Source of the DNA: Tsuneonella troitsensis
Lineage (GTDB): Bacteria; Pseudomonadota; Alphaproteobacteria; Sphingomonadales; Sphingomonadaceae
Length of the DNA: 64,000 bases
NCBI RefSeq assembly: GCF_001441535.1
Contig: NZ_LMAU01000002.1
Coordinates: 558,001-622,000 of the forward strand
Direction: 5' to 3'
Every line of letters begins with the position of its first letter. Position 1 is the first letter of the stretch. This document shows, piece after piece, positions 41,438-51,652 of this stretch. A model generated the notes under the pieces. The model ran no database searches, was not told the DNA's origin, and was given only the letters and a program-made list of their open reading frames with translations. A program made the position numbers and the translations under genes.

Positions 41438-42619
41438 TCAGGCTCCGGGCAGGTCGAGAATGCGTTTGGCGACGACGTTCAGCATGACTTCGCTGGTGCC
41501 GCCTTCGATCGAGTTGGCCTTGGTCCGCAGCCATTCGCGCGCCCTTGCGCCGCCGCGGGTTTCCTCGCTGTCCCACTCCAGCGCGGTCGAGCCGCCGGCG
41601 GCCATGAACATTTCGTGGCGGCGCTTGTTAAGCTCGGTTCCGGCGTACTTCATCATGTTGGGCTGCGCGGGGTGCGCCTTGCCGACCTTGATCTCGTCGA
41701 GGAACTTTTCGCCCATGGCGGCATATGCCAGCGCGTCGACATCGAACATCGCCAGTTCGGCGCGCAGGAGGGGATCGAGTTCCCCGGAAGCGCGCTTCAT
41801 CGCCGCGCCGATCGCGCTGGTGCGCGCACCGCCGTCCGCGCCCGAGATCATCTCGCGCTCGTGGCCCAGCAGATACTTGGCGACATCCCACCCGCGATTG
41901 ACCTCGCCGACCTGCGCCGGGATGCCCTCACCGTACGACTTGGGCACCTTCACGTCGTCGAAGAACGTCTCGCAGAACGGGCTGTTGCCGCTGATCAGCA
42001 GGATCGGCTTGGTCGAGACGCCAGCCGATTCCATGTCGAACAGCATGAAGGTGATGCCCTGATACTTGTTCGCCTTGTCTGTGCGGACGAGGCAGAAGAT
42101 CCAGTCCGCCTTGTCGGCGTAGCTTGTCCAGATCTTCTGGCCGTTGACGACCCAGTGGTCGCCCTGGTCGTCGCCGAAGGTCTGCAGGGAGACGAGGTCG
42201 GATCCGCTGCCCGGCTCGCTGTAGCCCTGACACCAGCGGATTTCGCCGCGGGCGATCTGGTTGAGGAAGTGCTTCTTCTGCCCCTCGGTACCGAAGTGCA
42301 GCAGCGCGGGGCCGAGCATCCAGATGCCGAAGCTCGACAGCGGCGGACGGGCGGAAATGCGCGCCATTTCCTCGCGTAGGACCTTGGCCTCGGCAGGCGA
42401 CAGGCCGGCGCCGCCGTATTCCTTCGGCCACGAGGGAACGGTATAGCCCTTGTCGCGGCACGCCTCGAACCAGGCCTTCTGCGCGTCGCTTTTGAACGTG
42501 GCGCGGCGGCCGCCCCAATAGACGTCCTCCTCGCTCTGCACGGGTTCGCGCATTTCGGGGGGGCAGTTCGCTTCGAGCCAAGCGCGGGTTTCCGAGCGGA
42601 AGGCGTCAAGATCGGCCAT
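41438..42619 (-). CDS. Acyl-CoA dehydrogenase (393 aa)
   Basis: The enzyme has an ACAD fold with LRKAL-type helices at the N-terminus (AFRSETRAWLEANCPPEM), WCQGYSEPGSGSDLVSLQT at the substrate/FAD site and a C-terminal SNSIEGGTSEVMLN-like region (TKANSIEGGTSEVMLNVVAK). It is the first gene of the minus-strand operon 41438 > 40294 > 39361. The palindromic operator candidate at 42636-42651 sits 17-32 bp upstream of its ATG. Confidence 0.93.
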   Translation of the reverse strand: MADLDAFRSETRAWLEANCPPEMREPVQSEEDVYWGGRRATFKSDAQKAWFEACRDKGYTVPSWPKEYGGAGLSPAEAKVLREEMARISARPPLSSFGIWMLGPALLHFGTEGQKKHFLNQIARGEIRWCQGYSEPGSGSDLVSLQTFGDDQGDHWVVNGQKIWTSYADKADWIFCLVRTDKANKYQGITFMLFDMESAGVSTKPILLISGNSPFCETFFDDVKVPKSYGEGIPAQVGEVNRGWDVAKYLLGHEREMISGADGGARTSAIGAAMKRASGELDPLLRAELAMFDVDALAYAAMGEKFLDEIKVGKAHPAQPNMMKYAGTELNKRRHEMFMAAGGSTALEWDSEETRGGARAREWLRTKANSIEGGTSEVMLNVVAKRILDLPGA

Positions 42620-42635
42620 CGGGAGTCTCCTCTTC

Positions 42636-42651
42636 TTGACGCTTACGTTAA
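42636..42651. promoter_or_regulatory. Candidate LiuR-like operator of the acyl-CoA dehydrogenase operon
   Basis: TTGACGCTTACGTTAA lies 17-32 bp upstream of the start codon at 42619. Its complement, TTAACGTAAGCGTCAA, differs at only a few positions from TTTACGTTTGCGTCAA upstream of the nitronate monooxygenase gene (5253-5268). Confidence 0.5.
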
Positions 42652-42709
42652 GGCCGATTCGCGACCCGGGGCAAGGCCCGATTGGGCATTACGCCTTGCC
42701 GTAGCGTCA

Positions 42710-42729
42710 GCGCGTCGACGTTGACGCGC
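42710..42729. promoter_or_regulatory. Inverted repeat in the divergent promoter of the MFS gene
   Basis: GCGCGTC at 42710-42716 and GACGCGC at 42723-42729 are perfect complements over a 6-base spacer. It lies about 105 bp upstream of the MFS start and could be an operator of either divergent unit. Confidence 0.35.
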
Positions 42730-42832
42730 CTGTGCCCGGCTCTACCATACCCGGCTTACGAGTTTCCTCGGGGAGAGGTATGCGATTCGACAATACCCCT
42801 GTCCCGAAAGGGCAGTTCAGGAGGCGCGGAAA

Positions 42833-44278
42833 TTGACCCGCGTGCCCGTGCGCATCAAGCTCGCCTACGGCATGGGCGCGATGGCCTATGGGGTCAAAGA
42901 CAACGGTTTTTCCGTATTCCTTCTGATCTTCTACAACCAGGTCATCGGCCTGCCCGCCAATCTCGTCGGGCTTGCGGTGATGATCGCGCTGATCATCGAT
43001 GCGTTTATCGACCCGGTCATCGGCCATCTGTCGGACCGCACCGACACCCGTTGGGGTCGGCGACACCCCTGGCTCTACGCTTCGGTCATTCCCGTGGCGT
43101 TGTCGTGGTTCCTGCTCTGGCATCCACCGGCCCTCGAAAACCAGACCCTGGTGCTGCTGTACCTCATCGGTTCGGCCATTCTGGTACGCTCGGCAATCGC
43201 AATGAGCGAGGTGCCCTCGATCGCGCTGCTGCCGGAACTGACGCGCGATTATCGCGAGCGGACCGACGTGCTGCGGTACCGCTTCCTGTTCGGATGGATC
43301 GGTGGCCTGGCGCTGTTATGGCTTGCCTACGCGGTTTTCCTTGCCCCCACCGCTGACCAGCCCGCAGGACTGCTGCGGCGCGAGGGATACGACGCCTATG
43401 CCTTGACCGGAGCGGCCATTATGGTTGTCGCGATCCTGATAGCGGCGATCGGCACCCACAAGCGAATGGCGCGACCGCCAGCGAAACTGCCCGAGCGGAA
43501 GCCCTTGAAAGCGGAGTTGAGGGCAATCTTTGGCACCCTTCGGAACCGCGCTTTCCTGACACTCATGGCCGCCGGGGTCTTCGCCTACGCGAACCAGGGA
43601 CTGAACTTCGCGACGAGCACCTACATGCAGGGATACGTCTGGGAATTCCCTGCGTGGGCGTTTTCGGCTTGGCCGGTTACGCTGCTGGTCGGGGTCGTGT
43701 TTGCATTTCTGGCAGCGCCGGTCGTTTCCCGGCGGTTCGGCAAGAAGCATGGCGCAGCGCTGACGGCGGGACTTGCCGTACTCGTCGGTATGGCCCCCTA
43801 CGTGCTGAGACTCCTCGGCATATTTCCGGAAAATGGCGATCCTCTCACCATTCCGCTGTTCTTCGCATTCGTGACGGCCGCGACCGGCTTGGGCATCTGC
43901 CCCATGATCCTGACAGGCTCGATGCTGGCCGACGTCATCGAGGACTCCGAAATGCGCACCGGATATCGGGAGGAAGGCCTGTTTTTCGCGGGCAACCTGT
44001 TCATGCAGAAGTGCGTGACGGGTATCGGCACTTTCGCCGCAGGCAGCCTGATCACAATGGTCGGCTTTCCGCAGAACGCCGTCCCGGGAGCGGTCGACCC
44101 TGCGGTGATCGACCGGCTCATCCTCGTCTTCGTCATATTGACGGCGTTATTCGTCACCGCCGCGATCACAATGTTCCTGCGCTACCCACTGGGCGAGGAC
44201 GATCACAACAGCCGCATCGCCACGCTAGCCGCTCGCGAGAACGGGTTGGCGGCTCAATCACCATCGGGGCTTGGCTAG
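42833..44278 (+). CDS. MFS transporter of the glycoside-pentoside-hexuronide type
   Basis: This 481-residue membrane protein has about twelve helices and the GPH-family signature near the N-terminus: [15 protein letters not shown], then [25 protein letters not shown]. It would import sugars or other small organic molecules with a cation. The start is TTG at 42833 with AGGAGG 8 bases upstream. It opens the plus-strand unit that continues with a dehydrogenase, so its substrate may be the precursor degraded by the cluster. Confidence 0.85.
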   Translation: MTRVPVRIKLAYGMGAMAYGVKDNGFSVFLLIFYNQVIGLPANLVGLAVMIALIIDAFIDPVIGHLSDRTDTRWGRRHPWLYASVIPVALSWFLLWHPPALENQTLVLLYLIGSAILVRSAIAMSEVPSIALLPELTRDYRERTDVLRYRFLFGWIGGLALLWLAYAVFLAPTADQPAGLLRREGYDAYALTGAAIMVVAILIAAIGTHKRMARPPAKLPERKPLKAELRAIFGTLRNRAFLTLMAAGVFAYANQGLNFATSTYMQGYVWEFPAWAFSAWPVTLLVGVVFAFLAAPVVSRRFGKKHGAALTAGLAVLVGMAPYVLRLLGIFPENGDPLTIPLFFAFVTAATGLGICPMILTGSMLADVIEDSEMRTGYREEGLFFAGNLFMQKCVTGIGTFAAGSLITMVGFPQNAVPGAVDPAVIDRLILVFVILTALFVTAAITMFLRYPLGEDDHNSRIATLAARENGLAAQSPSGLG

Positions 44279-44330
44279 CCAGCCCCGCTCTGTCACCACA
44301 ACATCGATTGCAAGGAAGGACGTAACCGCC

Positions 44331-45623
44331 ATGGATTTCGAACCCACCGAACGGCAGAAGCACTGGCGAGACCGTGTGCGCCATTTCATTGACAGCCACG
44401 TTCGCCCGCGCAACGACGAGTACAAGGCGGCTCATGCGAAGGATCGCTGGGGCGTCAATCCCGTGGTCGAGGAAGAAAAGGCGCGGGCCAAGGCGCAGGG
44501 CATCTGGAACCTGTTCATGCCCCCCCAGGCGGGCCGCCCACATGTAGACGACACTTTCGAATTCGACGGTCCGGGCCTCACCAACCTCGAATATGCGCTT
44601 TGCGCCGAGGAAATGGGCCGCGTTGGCTGGGCGAGCGAGGTGTTCAATTGCTCTGCCCCCGATACCGGCAACATGGAGGTGTTCCACCGCTACGGCACGC
44701 GCGAGCAGAAGGACGAATGGCTCAAGCCGCTGATGGAGGGTGAAATCCGCTCAGCCTTCCTGATGACAGAGCCAGCCGTCGCCAGTTCGGATGCCACCAA
44801 CATCGAAACCCGCATCGTGCGCGACGGGGATCATTACGTCATCAACGGACGCAAGTGGTGGTCGAGCGGCGCGGGCGACCCTCGGTGCAAGATCGCGATC
44901 TGCATGGGCAAGACCGACTTCGAGGCCAAGCGTCACCAGCAGCAATCGCAGGTGCTCGTCCCGCTCGATGCAGAGGGCGTCGAGATCAAGCGGTTCCTGC
45001 CGGTATTCGGCTATGACGATTCGCCGCACGGCCACATGGAAATCGTGCTCAACAACGTTCGCGTGCCAGTTTCGAACATGATCCTGGGCGAAGGGCGCGG
45101 CTTCGAGATCGCGCAGGGCCGCCTCGGGCCGGGCCGCATCCACCACTGCATGCGCACGATCGGCGTCGCCGAGGAAGCACTCGCCAAGATGTGCCGCCGC
45201 CTCCAGACGCGCGAAGCGTTCGGCAAGCCGATCTACCAGCATTCCGTGTGGGAAGAGCGGATCGCGCGCGCGCGGATCGACATCGACATGACGCGCCTGC
45301 TCTGCCTCAAGGCGGCCGACATGATGGACAAGGTCGGCAACAAGGCGGCCGCGCAGGAGATCGCGATGATCAAGGTGCAGGCGCCGAACATGGCGCTCAA
45401 GATCATCGACGATGCCATCCAAGCGCATGGTGCGGCCGGCGTCAGCGACGACTTCGGCTTGGCCAACGCCTATGCTCACCAGCGTACCCTGCGGTTGGCG
45501 GACGGTCCGGACGAGGTGCACGCGCGCGCCATCGCCCGGATGGAATTCGCTCGCCATGCGCCGAATATCAGCGCTTCCGGAGATGCTGAATTCAGCTCCG
45601 GCGACATGGCAGCTACGCGATAA
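44331..45623 (+). CDS. Acyl-CoA dehydrogenase, ACAD10/11-like (430 aa)
   Basis: The 430-residue protein resembles the dehydrogenase half of animal ACAD10/11: [20 protein letters not shown] followed by CMGKTD is the clearest match, along with the usual [20 protein letters not shown] and [18 protein letters not shown] segments. In ACAD11 this half works with a phosphotransferase half on 4-hydroxyacyl-CoA. Here an APH-like phosphotransferase lies two genes downstream. The ATG at 44331 is preceded by AAGGAAGG; the upstream ATG at 44271 overlaps the MFS stop. Confidence 0.88.
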   Translation: MDFEPTERQKHWRDRVRHFIDSHVRPRNDEYKAAHAKDRWGVNPVVEEEKARAKAQGIWNLFMPPQAGRPHVDDTFEFDGPGLTNLEYALCAEEMGRVGWASEVFNCSAPDTGNMEVFHRYGTREQKDEWLKPLMEGEIRSAFLMTEPAVASSDATNIETRIVRDGDHYVINGRKWWSSGAGDPRCKIAICMGKTDFEAKRHQQQSQVLVPLDAEGVEIKRFLPVFGYDDSPHGHMEIVLNNVRVPVSNMILGEGRGFEIAQGRLGPGRIHHCMRTIGVAEEALAKMCRRLQTREAFGKPIYQHSVWEERIARARIDIDMTRLLCLKAADMMDKVGNKAAAQEIAMIKVQAPNMALKIIDDAIQAHGAAGVSDDFGLANAYAHQRTLRLADGPDEVHARAIARMEFARHAPNISASGDAEFSSGDMAATR

Positions 45624-45633
45624 ATCGACGCCA

Positions 45634-45655
45634 CCCCTCCCGCTTGCGGGAGGGG
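45634..45655. repeat. Palindromic intergenic repeat, third copy
   Basis: The arms CCCCTCCCGC and GCGGGAGGGG surround a two-base loop, as at 40174-40195 and 40264-40285; the flank TCGGGGGTG also matches the other copies in reverse. A degenerate half (CACGGGAGGGG) follows near 45698-45707, ahead of the ADH start. Confidence 0.65.
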
Positions 45656-45721
45656 TCGGGGGTGAAGCACTAGCCAAGATACTGACCTGTCCCGAACACG
45701 GGAGGGGTACCGGAGAGAAGA

Positions 45722-46810
45722 ATGAAAGCCGCCGTACTTGTCGCCCCGAACCAGCCGTTGCAGGTCGAGGACATTTCCATTGCCAAGCCCGGTCCGCACG
45801 AGGTGCTGATCCGCACCGCGGCGTGCGGCCTGTGCCATTCGGACCTGCACTTCATCGAAGGCACCTATCCCCACGCCCTCCCCGCGGTGCCGGGACACGA
45901 GGCGGCGGGTGTGGTCGAGGCTGTGGGCAGCGAGGTCCGCACCGTGAAACCGGGCGACCATGTGGTGTCCTGCCTCAGCGCATTCTGCGGCCATTGCGAA
46001 TTCTGCGTCACCGGCCGGATGGCGCTGTGCCTGGGTGCCGATACGCGGCGGGCGCAAGGCGATCCGGCCCGGCTGTCGCGCCCCGACGGGAGTCCGGTCG
46101 CCCAGATGCTCAACCTGTCGGCGTTCGCCGAACAGATGCTGATTCACGAGCACGCCTGCGTGCGGATCGATCCCGAAATGCCGCTCGATCGGGCCGCCGT
46201 GATAGGCTGCGCGGTGACGACGGGCGCGGGGACGATTTTCAATGCCTGCAAGCTGGTGCCGGGCGAAACGGTGGCGGTGATCGGGTGCGGCGGCGTGGGC
46301 CTTGCGGCGATCAACGCGGCCAAGATCGCCGGCGCCGGCCAGATCATCGCCTGCGATCCGATCGCCTCCAAGTGCGAACTCGCCAAGGTGCTCGGCGCAA
46401 CCCACACCGTCGACGCACTCGCCGAAGATGCCGCGCAGCAGGTCATCGAGCTGTCGAAGGGCGGCGTCCATCACGCGATCGAGGCGGTCGGGCGGCAGGC
46501 TTCGGCCGATCTCGCCTGTAAGGTCCTGCGCCGCGGCGGGACCGCCACGATCCTCGGCATGATGCCGCTCGACTGCAAGGTGGGCCTCGGCGCGCTCGAC
46601 CTGCTCGGCGGCAAGAAGCTGCAGGGGGCGATCATGGGCATGAACCGCTTCCCGGTCGATCTGCCGCGCCTCGTCGATTTCTACATGCGCGGGCTGCTGG
46701 ATCTCGACACGATCATCGCCGAGCGGATACCGCTATCGGCGATCAACGAAGGGTTCGAGAAGATGAAGGGCGGCGACAGTGCGCGCAGCGTGATCGTGTT
46801 CGACCAATGA
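45722..46810 (+). CDS. Zinc-dependent alcohol dehydrogenase
   Basis: The 362-residue MDR-family enzyme has catalytic-zinc residues in CGLCHSDLHF and GHEAAGVVE, a structural zinc region (CGHCEFCVTGRMALC) and the Rossmann motif VIGCGGVGLAAINAAK. It oxidises an alcohol or hydroxyacyl compound with NAD(P). It lies between the ACAD11-like gene and the phosphotransferase and overlaps the latter by 4 bases (ATGA), so the pair is translationally coupled. Confidence 0.92.
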   Translation: MKAAVLVAPNQPLQVEDISIAKPGPHEVLIRTAACGLCHSDLHFIEGTYPHALPAVPGHEAAGVVEAVGSEVRTVKPGDHVVSCLSAFCGHCEFCVTGRMALCLGADTRRAQGDPARLSRPDGSPVAQMLNLSAFAEQMLIHEHACVRIDPEMPLDRAAVIGCAVTTGAGTIFNACKLVPGETVAVIGCGGVGLAAINAAKIAGAGQIIACDPIASKCELAKVLGATHTVDALAEDAAQQVIELSKGGVHHAIEAVGRQASADLACKVLRRGGTATILGMMPLDCKVGLGALDLLGGKKLQGAIMGMNRFPVDLPRLVDFYMRGLLDLDTIIAERIPLSAINEGFEKMKGGDSARSVIVFDQ

Positions 46811-47892
46811 GCGATCAGCCCGCAGTCCAGGACGCCCAGGCAGCTTTCACCGGCACGATCGAACCGTCCGAGGCCGATCGGCTCGACGAGGCCAAGCTCA
46901 CGGCATGGATGGAGGCCAACGTCGAGGGCTTCCGCGGACCGCTGACCCAGGGCAAGTTCAAGGGCGGGCAATCGAACCCGACCTACAAGCTGTCCACGCC
47001 GACGAAGAACTACGTCCTGCGCCGCAAGCCGTTCGGCAAGCTGCTGCCGAGCGCACACGCGGTCGACCGCGAGTTCAAGGTCCAATCGGGCCTCCACAAG
47101 GCCGGCTTCCCTGTCGCGCGGCAATACGGGCTGTGCACCGACGACGATGTGGTCGGCTCGTGGTTCTACGTCATGGACATGGTCGACGGGCGCACGATCT
47201 GGGACGGCGCTATGCCGGGCGCTTCAGCGGATGAACGCCGCGCGGTCTATTTCGCGATGACCGACACCCTGGCGTCCCTCCACAACGTGGATCTGAGCGA
47301 GGCCGGGCTCGAGGATTACGGCAAGCCCGGCAACTATTTCGGCCGGCAGGTCGACCGCTGGACCAAGCAGTACCGGCTGTCCGAGACCGAGCACATGCCC
47401 GCGATGGAAAAGCTGATCGAGTATCTTCCGGCGACCCTGCCCGAACAGACCCGCACCAGCGTGGTCCACGGCGATTACCGCATCGACAACATGATCTTCG
47501 CGCACGACCGGGCCGAAGTGCTCGCCGTGCTCGACTGGGAGTTGTCGACGCTCGGCGACCCGTTGGCGGACTTCACCTATTTCTGCATGGCCTGGGTTAC
47601 CGAAAACGGCGGACGATCAGGCGTCATGGATCTCGATCGTGCGGACCTCGGCATCCCGGAGCTCGACGAAGTGGTCGAACGCTATTGCGCGGCGACCGGG
47701 CGCAGCGACGTGCCCGACATGAACTGGTACTTCGCCTACAACCACTTCCGGCTGGCAGGCATCCTGCAGGGCATCAAGAAGCGGGTGATCGACGGGACCG
47801 CCAGTTCGGCGCACGCCAAGGCGATGAGCGCGCGGGTCGATCCGCTGGCGCAGAGAGCCTGGAGCTTTGCCGAGAAAGCCGGCGCCCGCTAG
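46807..47892 (+). CDS. APH-fold phosphotransferase (ACAD10/11 N-domain-like)
   Basis: The 361-residue protein has a kinase-like fold: GGQSNPTYKLSTPTKNYVLRRKP for nucleotide binding, VHGDYRIDNMIF for the catalytic loop and VLDWELSTLGDPLADF for metal binding. These are the signatures of the aminoglycoside-phosphotransferase family and of the ACAD10/11 N-terminal domain, which phosphorylates 4-hydroxyacyl-CoA so that a dehydrogenase can eliminate phosphate. The stop overlaps that of the convergent S8 autotransporter. Confidence 0.88.
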   Translation: MSDQPAVQDAQAAFTGTIEPSEADRLDEAKLTAWMEANVEGFRGPLTQGKFKGGQSNPTYKLSTPTKNYVLRRKPFGKLLPSAHAVDREFKVQSGLHKAGFPVARQYGLCTDDDVVGSWFYVMDMVDGRTIWDGAMPGASADERRAVYFAMTDTLASLHNVDLSEAGLEDYGKPGNYFGRQVDRWTKQYRLSETEHMPAMEKLIEYLPATLPEQTRTSVVHGDYRIDNMIFAHDRAEVLAVLDWELSTLGDPLADFTYFCMAWVTENGGRSGVMDLDRADLGIPELDEVVERYCAATGRSDVPDMNWYFAYNHFRLAGILQGIKKRVIDGTASSAHAKAMSARVDPLAQRAWSFAEKAGAR

Positions 47893-50276
47893 AACCCGCG
47901 CGACCAGCGCAGCGCCACGCCCTTGTCGTCGGGCGTCGCTGCCAGGTGCCCCGGGTCGCGGCGATAAAACAGGCTCGCCATGGCGCTACCGCCGAACAGC
48001 CGCCCGGCCCACGCGATCTCTCCATCGAGCTCGTTGCCGCCCGGTGCCAGCGAAACGAATCGCGTCCCGTAAGTGGGCGTCAACGTCGCGTAGTCGTATC
48101 CGACCGGCAGATTGAGTGCGAGCCCGCCGCTTTCGACCCGCAAAGGCTGCGAAAGGCGCACTCCGAAACTATCGTCGCGAGCGAATACGCCTTCGCGCGA
48201 GACGTTGAGCGACCAGGATCGACTGACGAAATTCGACCCCGCGCCGATCGTCCCGACGCGGTCGGCACGGGTCCAGCCCTGCCGCAGCGCACCGCCGAGA
48301 CGCCAGTCGTCGGAGAACCGCCAGGTGGCGCTGGCGTCGGCGAACAGCGTCCGCGCTCCGCCCCCGCCCAGCGCCTCATGGAAATAGGAGCCAAGCACGG
48401 TGCGATCCTCGTCGAGCCAGCTCAGCCCGACCGCGGTCTCGAAAGCGCCGAACTTGCGGTCGACCGATAAGGCGAAGGTCGAAAGACCCTTCGTTTCGCG
48501 GCGGCGGCCCAGCGCACCGTGGGCCACCCGCAACGTACCGAGCCACGCCTCGCCGCGCTCCGCGCTCGCCGACACGCCCCAGGGACCGAGTTGCTGGCGA
48601 AATGCGAAAGCTGCGTCGGCTCCCTTGGTGAAGCCGAGATCGCCACGCGCTTCGCCGGCGATCAGGAAGGCCGGACGATCGTGCCCCTGTAGTTGCGCGA
48701 CCAGACCGTCGGCACTTTCGCGAAACCCGAATGCCACCTGGCGGCCGGGCGAAAGCCGCAGCGCCGCACGGCCGGCCAGGACGCGGGCGGCCTCTGCATC
48801 TGCGCGGTTCAAAAGCAGCCGACTTGTCCCAAAGCTCCCGCCAACAGCCCGATCGGCGATCGAGAAAGAAAGGCTCATGGCCTCGGACGGCCGGACGTCG
48901 ACCCGGCGCGAAGCATCGTCCAAGGCACCGTGCAAGCGCGGGGCGATGCCCGCACGCTGCATTCTGCCGCCCAGATCGGTTCCGTAGGCGCGACCGTATG
49001 AATCGAGAATGATCGCCTGCACCGATGTGCCGGCAAGCGCGTCTCCCATCGGGGTCGAGGCAATCGCCGTGTCGTCATTCAACGGGACCGAGACCGCCCC
49101 ACCCGCCAGCGTCGTCGCGCCGCGCGGAGCAAAGGCCGCAGCGATATCGAGAATGCCCCGGCCGTAGGTGGTATCGGTTCCCGCTGCCCCCGCATCCCGC
49201 GCGCTGGACAGCAGAATGTCCACGATCTGCGTGCCCGAAAGATTGGGAAACGCCTGTTTCAGCAGCGCGACCGCACCCGCGATCTGCGGTGCCGAAAAGC
49301 TGGTGCCGGAAATGACCGTGACGAAACTGCCGCTCGGCGTTTCCTCGACCTTGAGAACGCCGTTCTCGTACACGCAGCACACCCGCTCGCCGAGGGCGGA
49401 CAGGTAAAAGCTCGCTTGCGATCCCGCCTTGTTGCTGAACGCGGAAAACTGTCCCGCGTCGTTCACCGAGCCGGCGATGATGACGTTGGAGCCGCCAGCG
49501 TTGCGAACACCGGTGGCAAATGGATTGGGCTGGTTCGGGTCGACGTCCGCGTCGCTGCCGTCGCCTTCGTTGCCCGCGGCGACGACCACCACGGTACCTG
49601 CTGCAGCGGCCCGTTGGACGGCGGCTACCAGGGCCGACCCTGGAGCAGAGCCGCCCAGGGACAGATTGATCACGGTCGCGCCTGCCGAAACCGCACGATC
49701 GACGCCAGCGGCGATATCGCGGTCCGAAAATACGCAGCCGTCGGTGGTGGACGGAGAGTTGTTCGTGCAGCTGCCCGGTCGATCTGCCCGCAGGGCGACG
49801 ATGGTCGCATTGTAGGCGATGCCCACGATCCCGGTATTGTTACGTGCGGCCGCCGCGATCATCGCAACGTTCGTGCCGTGATCGTCGACCGCCTCGACCG
49901 TGCCGTTGCCGGCGACGTCCGCGCTGGCCGGATCGATCCTGCCGGCAAATTCCGGACTGTCGGTGTCGATCCCGGTATCGATCACCGCGATCTTGACCCC
50001 GGAGCCGGTCGCGCCCTGTGCCCAGGCGGTCGGCGCGTTGTGGTAGCCGGGCCCGTCCGACCGGCGGAACTCCGCGGTGTCGAACGACGCAGGCGAAACC
50101 GGAGGAGGCGTGGGCGTGGGAGTGGGCGTGGGAGTTGGCGTTGGCGTGGGGACCGGCGCCGGGGTGCTGATCACTCCGCCGCCGCCGCCTCCACCGCCAC
50201 CGCCGCAGCCCGATAGGGCCAGGAGGGCGGCGAGCGCGCAGCCGATCTTCCAGTCAGTCCGTTCTCGACGTTCCAT
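47889..50276 (-). CDS. S8 (subtilisin-like) serine peptidase, autotransporter lipoprotein
   Basis: This 795-residue protein has a lipobox (LLALSGC, Cys24), a run of ten glycines, then a proline-threonine linker before the S8 domain. The catalytic Asp100 (VIDTGID), His133 (DDHGTNVAM) and the serine in GTSFSAPQIAG are present. The C-terminal half forms a beta-barrel ending VALRWSRGF, as in autotransporters. It is probably surface-anchored and may process surface proteins. It is convergent with the phosphotransferase gene, sharing 4 bases. Confidence 0.9.
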   Translation of the reverse strand: MERRERTDWKIGCALAALLALSGCGGGGGGGGGGVISTPAPVPTPTPTPTPTPTPTPPPVSPASFDTAEFRRSDGPGYHNAPTAWAQGATGSGVKIAVIDTGIDTDSPEFAGRIDPASADVAGNGTVEAVDDHGTNVAMIAAAARNNTGIVGIAYNATIVALRADRPGSCTNNSPSTTDGCVFSDRDIAAGVDRAVSAGATVINLSLGGSAPGSALVAAVQRAAAAGTVVVVAAGNEGDGSDADVDPNQPNPFATGVRNAGGSNVIIAGSVNDAGQFSAFSNKAGSQASFYLSALGERVCCVYENGVLKVEETPSGSFVTVISGTSFSAPQIAGAVALLKQAFPNLSGTQIVDILLSSARDAGAAGTDTTYGRGILDIAAAFAPRGATTLAGGAVSVPLNDDTAIASTPMGDALAGTSVQAIILDSYGRAYGTDLGGRMQRAGIAPRLHGALDDASRRVDVRPSEAMSLSFSIADRAVGGSFGTSRLLLNRADAEAARVLAGRAALRLSPGRQVAFGFRESADGLVAQLQGHDRPAFLIAGEARGDLGFTKGADAAFAFRQQLGPWGVSASAERGEAWLGTLRVAHGALGRRRETKGLSTFALSVDRKFGAFETAVGLSWLDEDRTVLGSYFHEALGGGGARTLFADASATWRFSDDWRLGGALRQGWTRADRVGTIGAGSNFVSRSWSLNVSREGVFARDDSFGVRLSQPLRVESGGLALNLPVGYDYATLTPTYGTRFVSLAPGGNELDGEIAWAGRLFGGSAMASLFYRRDPGHLAATPDDKGVALRWSRGF

Positions 50277-50440
50277 CACTGTGCGCAGCGTCCCCGAATT
50301 TCCGGGCACCTTGCACCAAGATGTTGAAGACTGCCTGAACGCGGCACACCGGCACCAGTGCGAAACGTCAAGGCAGCTTGCTCCGCCAACCACGCGCCGC
50401 TAGCGCCTCCACAGCCAATTCCAGTCCGGAGCCTTATGCC

Positions 50441-51280
50441 ATGTCAGCCGATCTCCAAGCAGCCGTCGAAGCCGCATGGGAGCGCCGGACCGAGGTTACA
50501 CCGGCGAGCACCGAAGTTCGCGAGGCGGTCGAGGCGACCCTCGAACTGCTCGACACCGGCAAGGCGCGCGTCGCTGAGCCGGACGGATCGGGCGGATGGC
50601 GCGTCAACGAATGGCTGAAGAAAGCGGTGCTGCTCAGCTTCCGGCTGGCCGACAATGCGGTGATCGAAGGCGGCAGCGCCAGCGCGCCGGCCTACGACAA
50701 GGTTCCGTTGAAGTTCACCGGCTGGGGCGACAATCGCTTCCGCGAAGCGGGTTTCCGCGTCGTGCCCGGCGCGGTGGTGCGCCGCGGCAGCTTCATCGAC
50801 AAGGGCGTGGTCGTCATGCCCAGCTTCGTGAACATCGGTGCCTATGTCGGCGAGGGATCGATGGTCGATACCTGGGTCACCGTCGGTAGCTGCGCCCAGA
50901 TCGGCAAGCACGTCCACCTTTCGGGCGGCGTGGGTATCGGCGGGGTGCTGGAGCCGCTGCAGGCCGGGCCGGTCGTCATCGAAGACGGCTGCTTCATCGG
51001 CGCCCGGTCCGAAGTCGTCGAGGGCGTGCGGGTTTGCGAGGGAGCGGTCCTGTCGATGGGCGTGTTCATCGGCGCCTCCACCAAGATCGTCGACCGCCAG
51101 ACCGGAGAAATCCATATTGGGCGGGTGCCGCCCTATTCGGTGGTCGTTCCCGGCTCGCTCCCCGGCAGGCCCTTGCCCGATGGCAGCCCCGGCCCCAGCC
51201 TCTACTGCGCGGTCATCGTCAAGACGGTCGACGCGCAAACCCGCGCCAAGACCGGGATCAACGATCTTCTGCGTGACTAG
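50441..51280 (+). CDS. dapD: 2,3,4,5-tetrahydropyridine-2,6-dicarboxylate N-succinyltransferase
   Basis: The 279-residue enzyme belongs to the left-handed beta-helix acyltransferases and performs a step of the succinylase branch of lysine/diaminopimelate synthesis. Visible segments are [20 protein letters not shown], the hexapeptide region [40 protein letters not shown] and [17 protein letters not shown]. The ATG at 50441 gives the usual start ([16 protein letters not shown]). It is divergent from the S8 gene. Confidence 0.96.
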   Translation: MSADLQAAVEAAWERRTEVTPASTEVREAVEATLELLDTGKARVAEPDGSGGWRVNEWLKKAVLLSFRLADNAVIEGGSASAPAYDKVPLKFTGWGDNRFREAGFRVVPGAVVRRGSFIDKGVVVMPSFVNIGAYVGEGSMVDTWVTVGSCAQIGKHVHLSGGVGIGGVLEPLQAGPVVIEDGCFIGARSEVVEGVRVCEGAVLSMGVFIGASTKIVDRQTGEIHIGRVPPYSVVVPGSLPGRPLPDGSPGPSLYCAVIVKTVDAQTRAKTGINDLLRD

Positions 51281-51335
51281 GAACCGGCGCTTGGGCTATT
51301 CGTAGTGCGAGGACATCTGGAAGGGAGCCACATCG

Positions 51336-51650
51336 ATGCACCAGCACGGCGACGAAGTTCACGCCACCCAAACCGAAGCGAGCGGCGGCTCGAAGGAAGG
51401 CGTGGTACGCTGGGTCCTGATTATCGGGCTCCTGTTGGCAGTGGGCTTCCTCACGATCATCTGGGTCACCGGCGCCGCAGTGCAGGACGACGGCCCGGAT
51501 AGCGAAACGAGTGTCAGCAACACGATCGCGGCTGAACAGGACGCACAGGTCGATCGCGGCGAGCCGATCGCGCCCGCGATGGAAGGTCCCCAGCCCGCAG
51601 CGACGCCGGGCGACGCGCCTGCGGGCGATCCCGTCAACGACGCGCAGTAA
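51336..51650 (+). CDS. Small single-helix membrane protein of unknown function
   Basis: This 104-residue protein has a polar N-terminus (MHQHGDEVHATQTEASGGSKEGV), one membrane helix (VRWVLIIGLLLAVGFLTIIWVTG) and an acidic, proline/alanine-rich tail, which I predict to lie outside. The RBS GGAAGGGAG precedes the ATG. It lies 55 bp after dapD and 2 bp before the DUF2945 gene, so the three may be cotranscribed. No family is recognised. Confidence 0.65.
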   Translation: MHQHGDEVHATQTEASGGSKEGVVRWVLIIGLLLAVGFLTIIWVTGAAVQDDGPDSETSVSNTIAAEQDAQVDRGEPIAPAMEGPQPAATPGDAPAGDPVNDAQ

Positions 51651-51652
51651 TC

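Noticed and set aside
38644-41487. 947-codon plus-strand open frame
   Set aside because: It runs antisense to the SDR and dehydrogenase genes, through the palindromic repeats, and shows no domain.
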